The notes below the pieces were generated by a model. The model had not been told where the DNA came from, made no database searches, and was given only the letters and a program-made list of their open reading frames with translations. Shown piece by piece: positions 51,573-59,759 of a stretch of DNA of 64,000 nt. Every line of letters begins with the position of its first letter. Positions within the stretch are counted from its first letter, which is position 1. The translations under genes were made by a program, and so were the position numbers. Source of the DNA: Candidatus Barnesiella excrementavium (lineage in GTDB: Bacteria; Bacteroidota; Bacteroidia; Bacteroidales; Barnesiellaceae); contig DXDM01000005.1 in the NCBI GenBank assembly GCA_019115485.1, forward strand, positions 1 to 64,000, given 5' to 3'.

Positions 51573-52577
51573 TCATTCCATTCGAATGATAACTTTGCCG
51601 TTCAATTTCCCGTTGGCTATGAGCATGAGGGCTTCGTTTACCTGAGATAGAGAGAATATTCTTGAATCGATATCGGGCATGATATTGTATTTTTCCACCA
51701 TTGCTGTTACTTGTTTAAGCTGGTCTCCATGGGAACGGACAAATATGAAACGGTATTCCTTGCCCTGTTTCCTGGCTGCCGAATCGAACTTGCTTCCGGC
51801 AAGCATAAACAATACTCTCTTTAACCAGGGAAAGCCATTTCGCTTGGCAAACATCTTGTTGGGTGCGGTCCTTAAACTGAGTAACCGGCCGCCTCTTTTC
51901 AAGACAGATAGTTCGTGTTCAAACTCATTTGCCCCCAAGGTGTCGATTACATAATCCATGTCGGTCAGTACCTCCCAGTAATTTTCTTCCTTGTAGTCGA
52001 TATATTGGTCGGCTCCCGACTTTATCAGTTTCTCGCGGGAACGTGAATTCCCGGTGACGATTACACGAAGTCCCATGGATTTAGCTATGGGTACGGCTAT
52101 TTGTCCGAAACTGCCAGATGCTCCTGTAATCAGCAGACTCTTCCCGGGCTCTACTTCGAGCTCCTCAACAAGTCCCTGATAGGCTGTCAGTCCGGCCAAC
52201 GGTATCGCTGCGGCCGTAACGAAGTCATAGCCCGACGGCATCTTGGCCAGAGCTTTATGGTCAACGGCAACGTATTCGGCAAAGGCCCCTATTTTCTGGA
52301 TAGGGAGTCGTGCATAAACCCGGTCGCCAGGGCGAAAGTCTTTTACGTTATTCCCGACCTTTTCCACTATACCGGAACATTCGTTACCCAATGTAAGAGG
52401 CATCTTGTAATCCTGTATAAGTCTTACACTCCCCGTCAATTGAAGAATTTCCAGCGGATTGACAGCCGCGGCCATAACCTTTATAAGGACTTCATCTTCA
52501 TGGGGTTCAGGAACAGGAATTTCATTTACAGAAACTTGGATCTCTTTTGAATATTTCTTGATTTGAGCAGCTTTCAT
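51573..52577 (-). CDS. Medium-chain zinc-independent alcohol dehydrogenase/quinone oxidoreductase family
   Basis: MKAAQIKKYSKEIQV; NECSGIVEKVGNNVKDFRPGDRVYA; SLLITGASGSFGQIAVPIAKSMGLRVIVT (Rossmann). Confidence 0.92.
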   Translation of the reverse strand: MKAAQIKKYSKEIQVSVNEIPVPEPHEDEVLIKVMAAAVNPLEILQLTGSVRLIQDYKMPLTLGNECSGIVEKVGNNVKDFRPGDRVYARLPIQKIGAFAEYVAVDHKALAKMPSGYDFVTAAAIPLAGLTAYQGLVEELEVEPGKSLLITGASGSFGQIAVPIAKSMGLRVIVTGNSRSREKLIKSGADQYIDYKEENYWEVLTDMDYVIDTLGANEFEHELSVLKRGGRLLSLRTAPNKMFAKRNGFPWLKRVLFMLAGSKFDSAARKQGKEYRFIFVRSHGDQLKQVTAMVEKYNIMPDIDSRIFSLSQVNEALMLIANGKLNGKVIIRME

Positions 52578-52599
52578 TTTTGATGTTGTTAAATAAGAC

Positions 52600-52983
52600 C
52601 TATTGATTATTAACAGAGGTAGATTTTTTACGGTCACACATGATGTCATTCATGTTGTCGACAGACCATTGGAGCAGCGAATCGAGGATTGGCTTCAACG
52701 ATTTTGCTCTGGCTGTAAGTGCATATTCCACTCTTGGCGGTATCTCGGGGAATATTGTTCTTGTGACATATCCGTCTTCTTCCAGCGTGCGAAGGGTCAG
52801 GCTCAGCATTCGCTGGGATATATCGGGCATTTGTTGTTTCAGTGCCATAAAGCGCAAGCTTTCTTTACCCGACCTGTCCAGAATATAAATGACAAGCAAT
52901 GCCCACTTGTCACATAATCTTGCCAAGATGTTTCTCATGGGGCAACCGGGAAACATGGCGTCTTGTATGGTTGATCTTTTCAT
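52600..52983 (-). CDS. HxlR-family winged-helix transcriptional regulator
   Basis: CPMRNILARLCDKWALLVIYILDRSGKESLRFMALKQQMPDISQRMLSLTLRTLEEDGYVTRTIFPEIPPRVEYALT. Confidence 0.95.
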   Translation of the reverse strand: MKRSTIQDAMFPGCPMRNILARLCDKWALLVIYILDRSGKESLRFMALKQQMPDISQRMLSLTLRTLEEDGYVTRTIFPEIPPRVEYALTARAKSLKPILDSLLQWSVDNMNDIMCDRKKSTSVNNQ

Positions 52984-53044
52984 CTGTTGTGGTAAATCGT
53001 CTCTTCTGGATAAATCGGTTATGCCGGTTATCCTGTTCGTGGCA

Positions 53045-53052
53045 CAAAGATA
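53045..53052 (-). promoter_or_regulatory. -7 box TATCTTTG upstream of hxlR-type gene
   Basis: Reverse complement caaagata; matches TAnnTTTG. Confidence 0.5.
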
Positions 53053-53278
53053 GGAGATATATTTTAATTATCAAGTATATTTTTTAAACTAATATGAAGT
53101 CGTGTAATCAATTCCTGCATGTATGTGATTGCCGTGTTGTTTGTATTTTTCTCCTGAATTGAATTGTATTTTGGCGAGTTATTTGTATATTTGAGTAATA
53201 TAGGATTCGGCCCGGTCGAGTCAAGCACGAAAAGATATAGATAGTTAAGAGAATAATCACCTGAAAAACCCACCTGTT

Positions 53279-53515
53279 ATGGAAAAAGAGATTGTATTGT
53301 ATCGTACATTCGACTCGGCAGTCGAAGCGAATATCGTGAAAGATGTCTTGGAGACGAACGGGGTTCCCTGTTTCCTGTCGAATGAGATTTTTTCGAGTGT
53401 CCTGCCTCTGACCAATTCGACCGTAGGGGCAATCCGGCTGAATGTCTTCGCCGAAGATGTGGAAAAGGCCGATACCATTCTCAATACCACGACGCTTCCC
53501 GATACCCAGGAGTAG
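53279..53515 (+). CDS. DUF2007-type putative signal-transducing protein
   Basis: LYRTFDSAVEANIVKDVLETNGVPCFLSNE...GAIRLNVFAEDVEKADTIL. Confidence 0.8.
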   Translation: MEKEIVLYRTFDSAVEANIVKDVLETNGVPCFLSNEIFSSVLPLTNSTVGAIRLNVFAEDVEKADTILNTTTLPDTQE

Positions 53516-53523
53516 GCGGTTGG

Positions 53524-55017
53524 TCAAGCCGCTTGTGTAGCCGCTTCGGTTCCCGGATTCTTTTGGGGAGTGGCGGAAGTTGAAAGTCCCTGCTTGATTT
53601 TGAAGCCGGTAAATACGACGAGAATCGACATGAGGGGACTCAGCAGATTGAAAAAACAGTAGGGCAGGTAGGTGAGTGTACCTACACCTAGCACGGTTGC
53701 CTGGGTCATGCCGCAGGAGTTCCACGGTATAAGCACCGAGGTGACGGTCACCGAGTCTTCTACGGTGCGGCTGAGCAGTCGGCTTTCGAGTCCGCGGTTG
53801 TGATACAGCTCCTTAAACAGGTTGCCGGTGAGAATAATCGACAGGTACTGGTCGGCGGTGCAGGCATTGAAGAAGAGTCCCGATGCGACGGTCGAACAGA
53901 CGGCGCTCTTGGGTTTGTGGACAAACCGCACGAAGAGGTCGGTAATGCTGCGAATCATTTGGCTGGCCGACATCACGCCGCCGAAACACATGGCACAGAT
54001 GATGAGCCAGATGGTATCCATCATGCCCCGCATACCCCGGGTAGCCACCAGCGCATCGATTTCGGGTTGCCCGGTCGACAGCGTGGTGCTTCCGAATACC
54101 GAGGTCATCAGGGCCTTGAAGCCGGTGGCAAAGTCAAGCGTATCGCCCGGGACGATTTGCAGCAGAATGTGGGGCTGAAAAATCAAGATGCAGACAGCTG
54201 CGATGACCGTCGAGATGAAGAGCGTGATAATCGTGGGGAGTTTGGCCAGTATGAGCACCCCGGTGATGAACGGTACCAGCAACAGCCAGGGCGACAGGTT
54301 GAACTTTTGGGCCAGCGTCTCGGCAAAGAGTGCGCTCTGGGCACTGTCGGTATGGCTCATGGAAAATCCCGCCACGGTGAAGATGATGAGGGTGATGACC
54401 ATCGACGGTACAGTGGTAATCAGCATGTAGCGTATGTGGGTGAAGAGTTTGGTGCCTGTGGTCGACGAGGCAAGTACGGTGGTATCGGATAGCGGCGAAA
54501 TCTTGTCGCCGAAATAGGCTCCCGAGATGATGGCTCCGGCAATCCACCCCTCGGCAAATCCCAGTGCTTTCCCTATGCCCAGCAGGGCCACCCCGATGGT
54601 GGCGATGGTAGTCCAGGAGCTGCCGGTAATAATCGAGACGATGGCACAGATGATACAACACGATGTGAGGAAGAACCGGGGGGTGAGAATCTGCAATCCG
54701 TAGGAGATAAGGGTGGGGACTACCCCGCTGAGCATCCAGGTGCCCGAGATGGCCCCGATGAGCAGCAAGATGATGATGGCCGGGGTCACCTTTTTGATGT
54801 TTTTGGCCATGCCCTCTTCAAGAACGCTCCACTTGTAGTTATATCGGCCCATGGCAATGGCCACGCACACGGCCGAGGCCACGAGCAGCGATACCTGGCT
54901 GCCGCCCAGGAGGGCGTCGCTCCCGAAGGTGGGAATCACCAGCGCCAGCAGGGCAACAAGAACAATCAAGGGGATAATCGCAACGAAAGGTGCAGGTATT
55001 TTGGTTTTTTCGTTCAT
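53524..55017 (-). CDS. NhaC-family Na+/H+ antiporter
   Basis: About 12 hydrophobic segments; GSSWTTIATIGVALLGIGKALGF; GAYFGDKISPLSDTTVLASS; VPWNSCGM. Confidence 0.93.
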   Translation of the reverse strand: MNEKTKIPAPFVAIIPLIVLVALLALVIPTFGSDALLGGSQVSLLVASAVCVAIAMGRYNYKWSVLEEGMAKNIKKVTPAIIILLLIGAISGTWMLSGVVPTLISYGLQILTPRFFLTSCCIICAIVSIITGSSWTTIATIGVALLGIGKALGFAEGWIAGAIISGAYFGDKISPLSDTTVLASSTTGTKLFTHIRYMLITTVPSMVITLIIFTVAGFSMSHTDSAQSALFAETLAQKFNLSPWLLLVPFITGVLILAKLPTIITLFISTVIAAVCILIFQPHILLQIVPGDTLDFATGFKALMTSVFGSTTLSTGQPEIDALVATRGMRGMMDTIWLIICAMCFGGVMSASQMIRSITDLFVRFVHKPKSAVCSTVASGLFFNACTADQYLSIILTGNLFKELYHNRGLESRLLSRTVEDSVTVTSVLIPWNSCGMTQATVLGVGTLTYLPYCFFNLLSPLMSILVVFTGFKIKQGLSTSATPQKNPGTEAATQAA

Positions 55018-55042
55018 CTCGTCTCAATACTTTTTGTGGGTA

Positions 55043-55050
55043 CAAATGTA
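55043..55050 (-). promoter_or_regulatory. -7 box TACATTTG upstream of nhaC-type gene
   Basis: Reverse complement caaatgta; matches TAnnTTTG. Confidence 0.5.
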
Positions 55051-55148
55051 ATAATAATACATATATATACCTGCTAATTTCCGATAAAATTGAATAATTA
55101 CACGTATTTTATCGAATTGTTAAATAAATATTCGTATTTTGGGCGGTG

Positions 55149-55185
55149 AAAAGACCGGATAGAAACCGCGAGGCTCTATCCGGTC
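55149..55185 (-). terminator. Terminator of the sigma/anti-sigma/barrel operon
   Basis: GACCGGATAGA-N11-TCTATCCGGTC, minus strand followed by TTTT. Confidence 0.6.
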
Positions 55186-55212
55186 GAGTCGTATGAGGCT
55201 GGTCGAAGTCGG

Positions 55213-56124
55213 TCAGAAGTGGAGCACGACACCGGCCGAGAAACTGCGCATCTCGGGAGCGCGGTTCTTCTGCATGATGTTGAAGGGCGACAGTTTCACG
55301 TAGAAGCCGAAGGTGCCATATCCGCCCTGAGCCATGATGTCGAGGTTGATGGGGTTGGGTTTGATGCCTTTTTCAAAGAGTTGCACCTTTTGGCCGTCGG
55401 CGGTGGTATATTTGGTTTTGGTGCTGCTGTAAGTCTTGATGCCGATGACGGGACCCAGCGAGAAGAAGAGGGGGCCGTGCAGGAAAGCGCGGGTCTGCCA
55501 CTCGATAAGCAGGGGCACGGTAAGGTCTACGGTTTTCAGCCGCGAGAAGTCGAGGTCGGCCCCTTCGGGACAGGGCACAACGCTGATTTTCCCGTCTTGC
55601 TTGACAAAGTAGCGGTTCTCGTTCATGACATAGTTGCGCCAGTCGATACCCAGACCGGTGATGAATCCCCAGTTATTGTTGCTGTGAATCGGGGTACAGA
55701 TGGTGATGAAGTTCCAGAATATCTCGAACGAACCCGAGAAGTCGAGCGAGACCCCGTTGGGGTTGTTGAGGAACCGCAGTCCGTTACCCATACCGTTGCA
55801 GAAGCCGAAGCCCACGCCCGACCAGTGGGGGTCGAAGCGTTTGCGCTTCTTCTCCTTGTTGCCCGAGATGAGGTCGGAGAAGGGGAACGATACCGACTCG
55901 GAGAGTTCCCACGAGGTTTGCCGTTTCCCGTCGACGTAGCGCGACTCGTAGAACCGGTCGTAGGGTTTTCCTTCCTCGAACACCTTGATGGAGACGATGT
56001 CGGCCGAGTCGTTGATTTGAATCTCTTTTTGATTGAAAAATACCGTGGTGTCACGTTCGCACTCGTCGGCCCAGAGGGGCAGGGCGAGCAGCAGGGCAGG
56101 CAGGAGTGTAGCCAAGTGTTTCAT
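55213..56124 (-). CDS. Outer-membrane beta-barrel protein with N-terminal periplasmic segment
   Basis: Signal peptide; alternating strands (GFCNGMGNGLRFL, LTVPLLIEWQTRAFLHGPLFFSLGPVIGIKTYSS); terminal aromatic AGVVLHF. Confidence 0.75.
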   Translation of the reverse strand: MKHLATLLPALLLALPLWADECERDTTVFFNQKEIQINDSADIVSIKVFEEGKPYDRFYESRYVDGKRQTSWELSESVSFPFSDLISGNKEKKRKRFDPHWSGVGFGFCNGMGNGLRFLNNPNGVSLDFSGSFEIFWNFITICTPIHSNNNWGFITGLGIDWRNYVMNENRYFVKQDGKISVVPCPEGADLDFSRLKTVDLTVPLLIEWQTRAFLHGPLFFSLGPVIGIKTYSSTKTKYTTADGQKVQLFEKGIKPNPINLDIMAQGGYGTFGFYVKLSPFNIMQKNRAPEMRSFSAGVVLHF

Positions 56125-56139
56125 ATTGTCGATGTGTTT

Positions 56140-56592
56140 TTATTGTTTTTTCTTGATGAACAGATTGATAAGCCGGTCGAGTTGGGTGCGCCCTTCGAGG
56201 TAGATGAGGGTGGCGTCGCCCGGCGACAGTTTGCGAAAGAGGATAAACCGGTTTTCTTCACCCGATGAGGCCGGGGGCAGCTGGTAGTATCCGGCCACGG
56301 TATTGTCGCCCGACTTCACGGTTTCGCTGTTCTCGGCCTTGGAACTGTCGCTCCGTACGGCCGCCTCGAAGAGAGCCACGTCGTCGGGACGGTCGGTGAG
56401 GGTGATGCTGCGGAAGAGCGAGAGGTGATAGCGCTCCAACTTTTTGCCTTTGATATGTACCACCACTGCCTGTTTGTCGTAGTTGTACTGTCCCGAGAAG
56501 AGCGGTGCAATGGCCAGCCCTTCCTGGGCCCGGGCTGCCGACAGGCTGGTAAGAAGCAGACAGCCGATAAGTATTTTGTAAAACAGTTTCAT
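56140..56592 (-). CDS. Secreted/periplasmic protein of unknown function (DUF6108-like, unverified)
   Basis: MKLFYKILIGCLLLTSLSAARAQEGLAIAPLFSGQYNYDKQAVVVHIKGKKLERYHLSLFRSITLTDRPDDV...; ORF track extends upstream to 57024 but the signal-peptide ATG is at 56592. Confidence 0.6.
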   Translation of the reverse strand: MKLFYKILIGCLLLTSLSAARAQEGLAIAPLFSGQYNYDKQAVVVHIKGKKLERYHLSLFRSITLTDRPDDVALFEAAVRSDSSKAENSETVKSGDNTVAGYYQLPPASSGEENRFILFRKLSPGDATLIYLEGRTQLDRLINLFIKKKQ

Positions 56593-56603
56593 GACAAACG
56601 TGT

Positions 56604-57068
56604 TTAGGGTAGGGTTTCGAGGGGTGAAAATATGGCGTCGAGCTGACTTTCGACGGCGACGTCGGTCGAAGCGAACTGGGATACCGATTGTTGCATCTGC
56701 CTGATGACAACCTCGGGATTGGTCTCTTTCTCGCCATACACATAGGCCACGCAAGTATCTCGGGGAGTGGTGTGGTAGACGATACCACCCGCCAGCAGGA
56801 GGGCGATACAGGCGGCTGCTCCTACCCAGGTACGCCAGGCGTGACGGCGGGCGACTTGCCGGTGGGGACGGGTCAGATGCCACCCCGTCCCGGTGAAAGC
56901 CAGTACGGCCCGTGTGTCGTCGAAGCGAGGATCGGCCGTTGCCGAGAAGAGGTATTGCCGCAACTCCTCCTCTTCGCGCCGTGAGGTCTCGCCGGCGTAG
57001 TATCGCTCGATAAGTAGCTCCCAATCGTGGGGCGAGCGGCTGTCGTGTGTCGATGGATTACCGGTCAT
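56604..57068 (-). CDS. Single-pass membrane protein, probable anti-sigma factor
   Basis: MTGNPSTHDSRSPHDWELLIERYYAGETSRREEEELRQYL...HAWRTWVGAAACIALLLAGGIVYHT; start overlaps the stop of the upstream ECF sigma gene. Confidence 0.65.
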   Translation of the reverse strand: MTGNPSTHDSRSPHDWELLIERYYAGETSRREEEELRQYLFSATADPRFDDTRAVLAFTGTGWHLTRPHRQVARRHAWRTWVGAAACIALLLAGGIVYHTTPRDTCVAYVYGEKETNPEVVIRQMQQSVSQFASTDVAVESQLDAIFSPLETLP

Positions 57069-57567
57069 GGTTATGCAGTTTTTGATATTGTTCACGAATC
57101 GTTTTTCTTGCTCTCGACAGGTTCATGCGCACGGCCGTCGGCTGCATGTGCAGTTGGCGGGCAATCTCGTCGATTTCGAGTCCGCGGAAGTCGCGCATGT
57201 CGAGAATGGTCCGCTGACTTTCGGTCAGTTCCCGGGCGATGAGCCTTTTTACCGCCTGGAACCGTTCGGCTATGGCTTCGCTTTCGGACGCGCCTTCGTC
57301 GTCGCAAGTGTCGTAACTCTCGGGGTCGTACTCGGTGAATCGCGACTTTTGTCGGGCCCGGTCGATGCAGATGTGGCGGGTCGTGGTGACGGTCAGGGCC
57401 GAAGCCTCCTGTTCGTCCTTGATGCGCCCCCGCAACGGCCACAGCCGGCAGAAGGCATCTTGCAGGGCATCGGTGGCATCGTCTTCGTCTTGAAGAATGC
57501 GGCGCGACATCGACAGCAGATTGTCTCGCAGGCGGGTGAAGGCCGATAGCAGCGGTTCTTGTTTCAT
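57058..57567 (-). CDS. ECF-type RNA polymerase sigma factor
   Basis: LSMSRRILQDEDDATDALQDAFCRLWPLRGRI (region 2) and ELTESQRTILDMRDFRGLEIDEIARQLHMQPTAVRMNLSRARKTIREQ (region 4). Confidence 0.95.
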   Translation of the reverse strand: MKQEPLLSAFTRLRDNLLSMSRRILQDEDDATDALQDAFCRLWPLRGRIKDEQEASALTVTTTRHICIDRARQKSRFTEYDPESYDTCDDEGASESEAIAERFQAVKRLIARELTESQRTILDMRDFRGLEIDEIARQLHMQPTAVRMNLSRARKTIREQYQKLHNHDR

Positions 57568-57588
57568 TGTCGGGTGGTACGACGGTTG

Positions 57589-57618
57589 GTTACTTTTCTG
57601 TTTTTCTGTAAAAGTAAC
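57589..57618 (-). promoter_or_regulatory. 9-bp inverted repeat immediately upstream of second ECF sigma gene
   Basis: GTTACTTTT-ctgtttttctgt-AAAAGTAAC. Confidence 0.4.
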
Positions 57619-57717
57619 GAACGGGTATCGGCTTTGTAACAGAAAAAATGAAAAATATTTTTCGAACGAGGGACAAGTGGAAGCCTCACTCCGGTGCCGG
57701 AGTGGGAAGAGTCGGTT

Positions 57718-59055
57718 CTAAAAATCGAATCGCAGACCGGCTTGCAGATTGATGTTGAAGGGTTTCTCCTTGCGAATGGTCGATACGTGTGAGCCGTCGT
57801 CAAAGTAGTAGGCGATGCCCGGCTCGGCATAGAGATTGACGTGGGGGGCCAGTTTGAGGGTGATACCGGCGGCGGCCGATACCGACCATTGCAGCGGATC
57901 GACACGCAGGGTCTCGTTCTCGGTAAGCGATGGGTGGTCGTTGACCTCGTAGTGGGCCGACAGTTTCCCTGAGAGGCATTTCTCGACCATGCCGCCCCCG
58001 GTCAGGTAGAGGTCGAAATAGCGTTTGCGCAGGAATTTCCAGCGAAGTTTCAAGGGTATTCCCAGGTAGTGCAACTGCTGTTTCTGGGTGTAATAGGTGG
58101 CATCGCCGGCGGTGAGGTCGGAGGCGAGGTAGGTGTAGACCAAGCCCGTTTCGAGAGCCAAAGCCGGTGAGAGTGATTTCTCTACCGTAATGCCCACCGA
58201 TACGGGAAAGTGGTGTTTCACGTCGGTCGTGGGTTGGGCGTTAAGGTTTTGCAGCATCACGTGCTGGTAGGGAGTGGTGCTTTTGCCCGAGGTGGTTGAG
58301 GCATCTTCGCCCGAAGGAATGCTGGCCATCTCGATGAGTGAGTAGGGGGCAAGATTCCCGAACCCGCTGCGGTTGTCGGCGGCGGTAATCAGGCTGTTGC
58401 CCAGCGATAGGCTCACGGTCCAGCCTTCGTTCTTGCGGGTGCGTGTGCGTGTGGGGTGACCGGCCGTCGGTACACTCTTGCCGGAGCGGGGATATAGTGT
58501 GTAATTCGGTGAGGTTGTCGCCGATGGTGACAGCTGTTGCGAGGCGGTCTCTGTCTGGGAAACGGCTGTCGGTCGGTCGGTTGTTTGGGTGGAGTCGGGG
58601 GCAATTGTTTGTGCCTTAGCCTCCGGTATGCTCTCCTCTGTCGGTATGGGCTCGGAGGTAGCGGAGAGGGCGATACGCGGGCCGACAGTTCGAGCCGTGC
58701 GGCCGTTTACCGGCGATTGGGCTTGGGAATAAAGCGGTGTTGTAGGGTTCGATGAGGAGAGCTCGTTGGCAAGAGCGGGTCGGTCGACTTCCGGTCGGGC
58801 GGGTTGGACCGCTTGCAGGGGAGTCTCGTGCGAGGGGACTCCCGTCGAGAGATATTGCAACCCCACGAAGGTGCCTACCAGCACGGCAATGCAGGCTGCG
58901 GCAGCCCACAGCACGGCCCGGCGTCCCCAGGCGATACGGCGGGGTGCAATCTCGTCGGTCAGCCGATTCCACACCTCTTCCGGTGGCGTGACCGCATGAC
59001 CGTCGAGCTGTTCTTTCCAGCTGTCTCTCCAATCCTTATCTCTATTCGTCTCCAT
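57718..59055 (-). CDS. Dma-like dual-membrane-spanning anti-sigma factor: cytoplasmic N-terminus, TM helix, disordered linker, C-terminal outer-membrane beta-barrel
   Basis: 445 aa. About 46-aa soluble N-terminus (DSWKEQLDGHAVTPPEEVWNRLTDEI); TM AVLWAAAACIAVLVGTFVGLQYL; about 140-aa S/T/P/Q-rich linker; C-terminal barrel-type region (SVGITVEKSLSPALALETGLVYTYLAS...LHYLGIPLKLRWKFL...AAGITLKLAPHVNLYAEPGIAYYF...LQAGLRFDF). Overlaps the preceding ECF sigma gene by 14 nt. Confidence 0.8.
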   Translation of the reverse strand: METNRDKDWRDSWKEQLDGHAVTPPEEVWNRLTDEIAPRRIAWGRRAVLWAAAACIAVLVGTFVGLQYLSTGVPSHETPLQAVQPARPEVDRPALANELSSSNPTTPLYSQAQSPVNGRTARTVGPRIALSATSEPIPTEESIPEAKAQTIAPDSTQTTDRPTAVSQTETASQQLSPSATTSPNYTLYPRSGKSVPTAGHPTRTRTRKNEGWTVSLSLGNSLITAADNRSGFGNLAPYSLIEMASIPSGEDASTTSGKSTTPYQHVMLQNLNAQPTTDVKHHFPVSVGITVEKSLSPALALETGLVYTYLASDLTAGDATYYTQKQQLHYLGIPLKLRWKFLRKRYFDLYLTGGGMVEKCLSGKLSAHYEVNDHPSLTENETLRVDPLQWSVSAAAGITLKLAPHVNLYAEPGIAYYFDDGSHVSTIRKEKPFNINLQAGLRFDF

Positions 59056-59599
59056 GTTTCGACAGATACGTTTTGATTCGATTCATCAGTAATGTGCGAG
59101 CCCGGTATAGTTGTGACGAGGAACTCTTCTCGTTGATGTGCAGCAGTTGGGCAATCTCCCTATGCGACTTGTTCTCGAAGGTGAACAAGTTGAATACGGT
59201 GCGGTAGCCGTCGGGCAGCTCGGCAATGAAGCGGAGCAGCGTGTCGGGCGAGAGGTGTTGCACAAGAGAGTCGTCGCACGATTCGGGGTCGGCCAGGTCG
59301 GGCGCTTCGTCGATGTCGACATCGGCATGCTGAGCCTGTTTCCGGGCCTCTTCCAGAGCTGTATTCACCATGATGCGGCTCAACCAGGCTTTCAAAGAGC
59401 CCTCACCCCGGTAGTCGAACTTGTCGAGCGAGGTGAATGCTTTGAGGAATCCGTCGTGAAGCAGGTCTTTGGCCGTTTCGCGATTGCCGGCGTAGCGGAT
59501 ACAGAGGGCAAACATCTCGCCGGAGTACCGTCGGTAGAGTTCGGCTTGTGCCGAGGGCTCCTTTCGCTTGCAACACGCTACCAACTCTGCTTCGTTCAT
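59042..59599 (-). CDS. ECF-type RNA polymerase sigma factor (Das-like partner of the Dma-like protein)
   Basis: YRRYSGEMFALCIRYAGNRETAKDLLHDGFLKAFTSLDKFDYRGEGSLKAWLSRIMVNTALEEARK and ELPDGYRTVFNLFTFENKSHREIAQLLHINEKSSSSQLYRARTLLMNRI. Confidence 0.95.
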   Translation of the reverse strand: MNEAELVACCKRKEPSAQAELYRRYSGEMFALCIRYAGNRETAKDLLHDGFLKAFTSLDKFDYRGEGSLKAWLSRIMVNTALEEARKQAQHADVDIDEAPDLADPESCDDSLVQHLSPDTLLRFIAELPDGYRTVFNLFTFENKSHREIAQLLHINEKSSSSQLYRARTLLMNRIKTYLSKHGDE

Positions 59600-59637
59600 T
59601 GTGAGAATCCTGTTATATAATAAATGCGACGATGTAA

Positions 59638-59703
59638 AAATACTGCACGGGCGGCGATAGAAAAATTGTTTTTCACTCTTTAACAGTATGCGATGCAGTA
59701 TTT
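59638..59703. promoter_or_regulatory. Inverted repeat in divergent sigma/NigD intergenic region
   Basis: AAATACTGCA (59638-59647) and TGCAGTATTT (59694-59703), perfect 10-bp IR, each copy facing one of the divergent genes. Confidence 0.45.
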
Positions 59704-59759
59704 GTGACTCACTTCCGTTTATTTCGTAAAAAGTGGATAAAAACTAAAAACAAAGCGAT

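Noticed and set aside
55082-55114. CGATAAAAT...ATTTTATCG inverted repeat upstream of nhaC-type gene
   Set aside because: AT-rich 9-bp repeat in an AT-rich intergenic stretch, upstream of the -7 box; too easily random to claim function.
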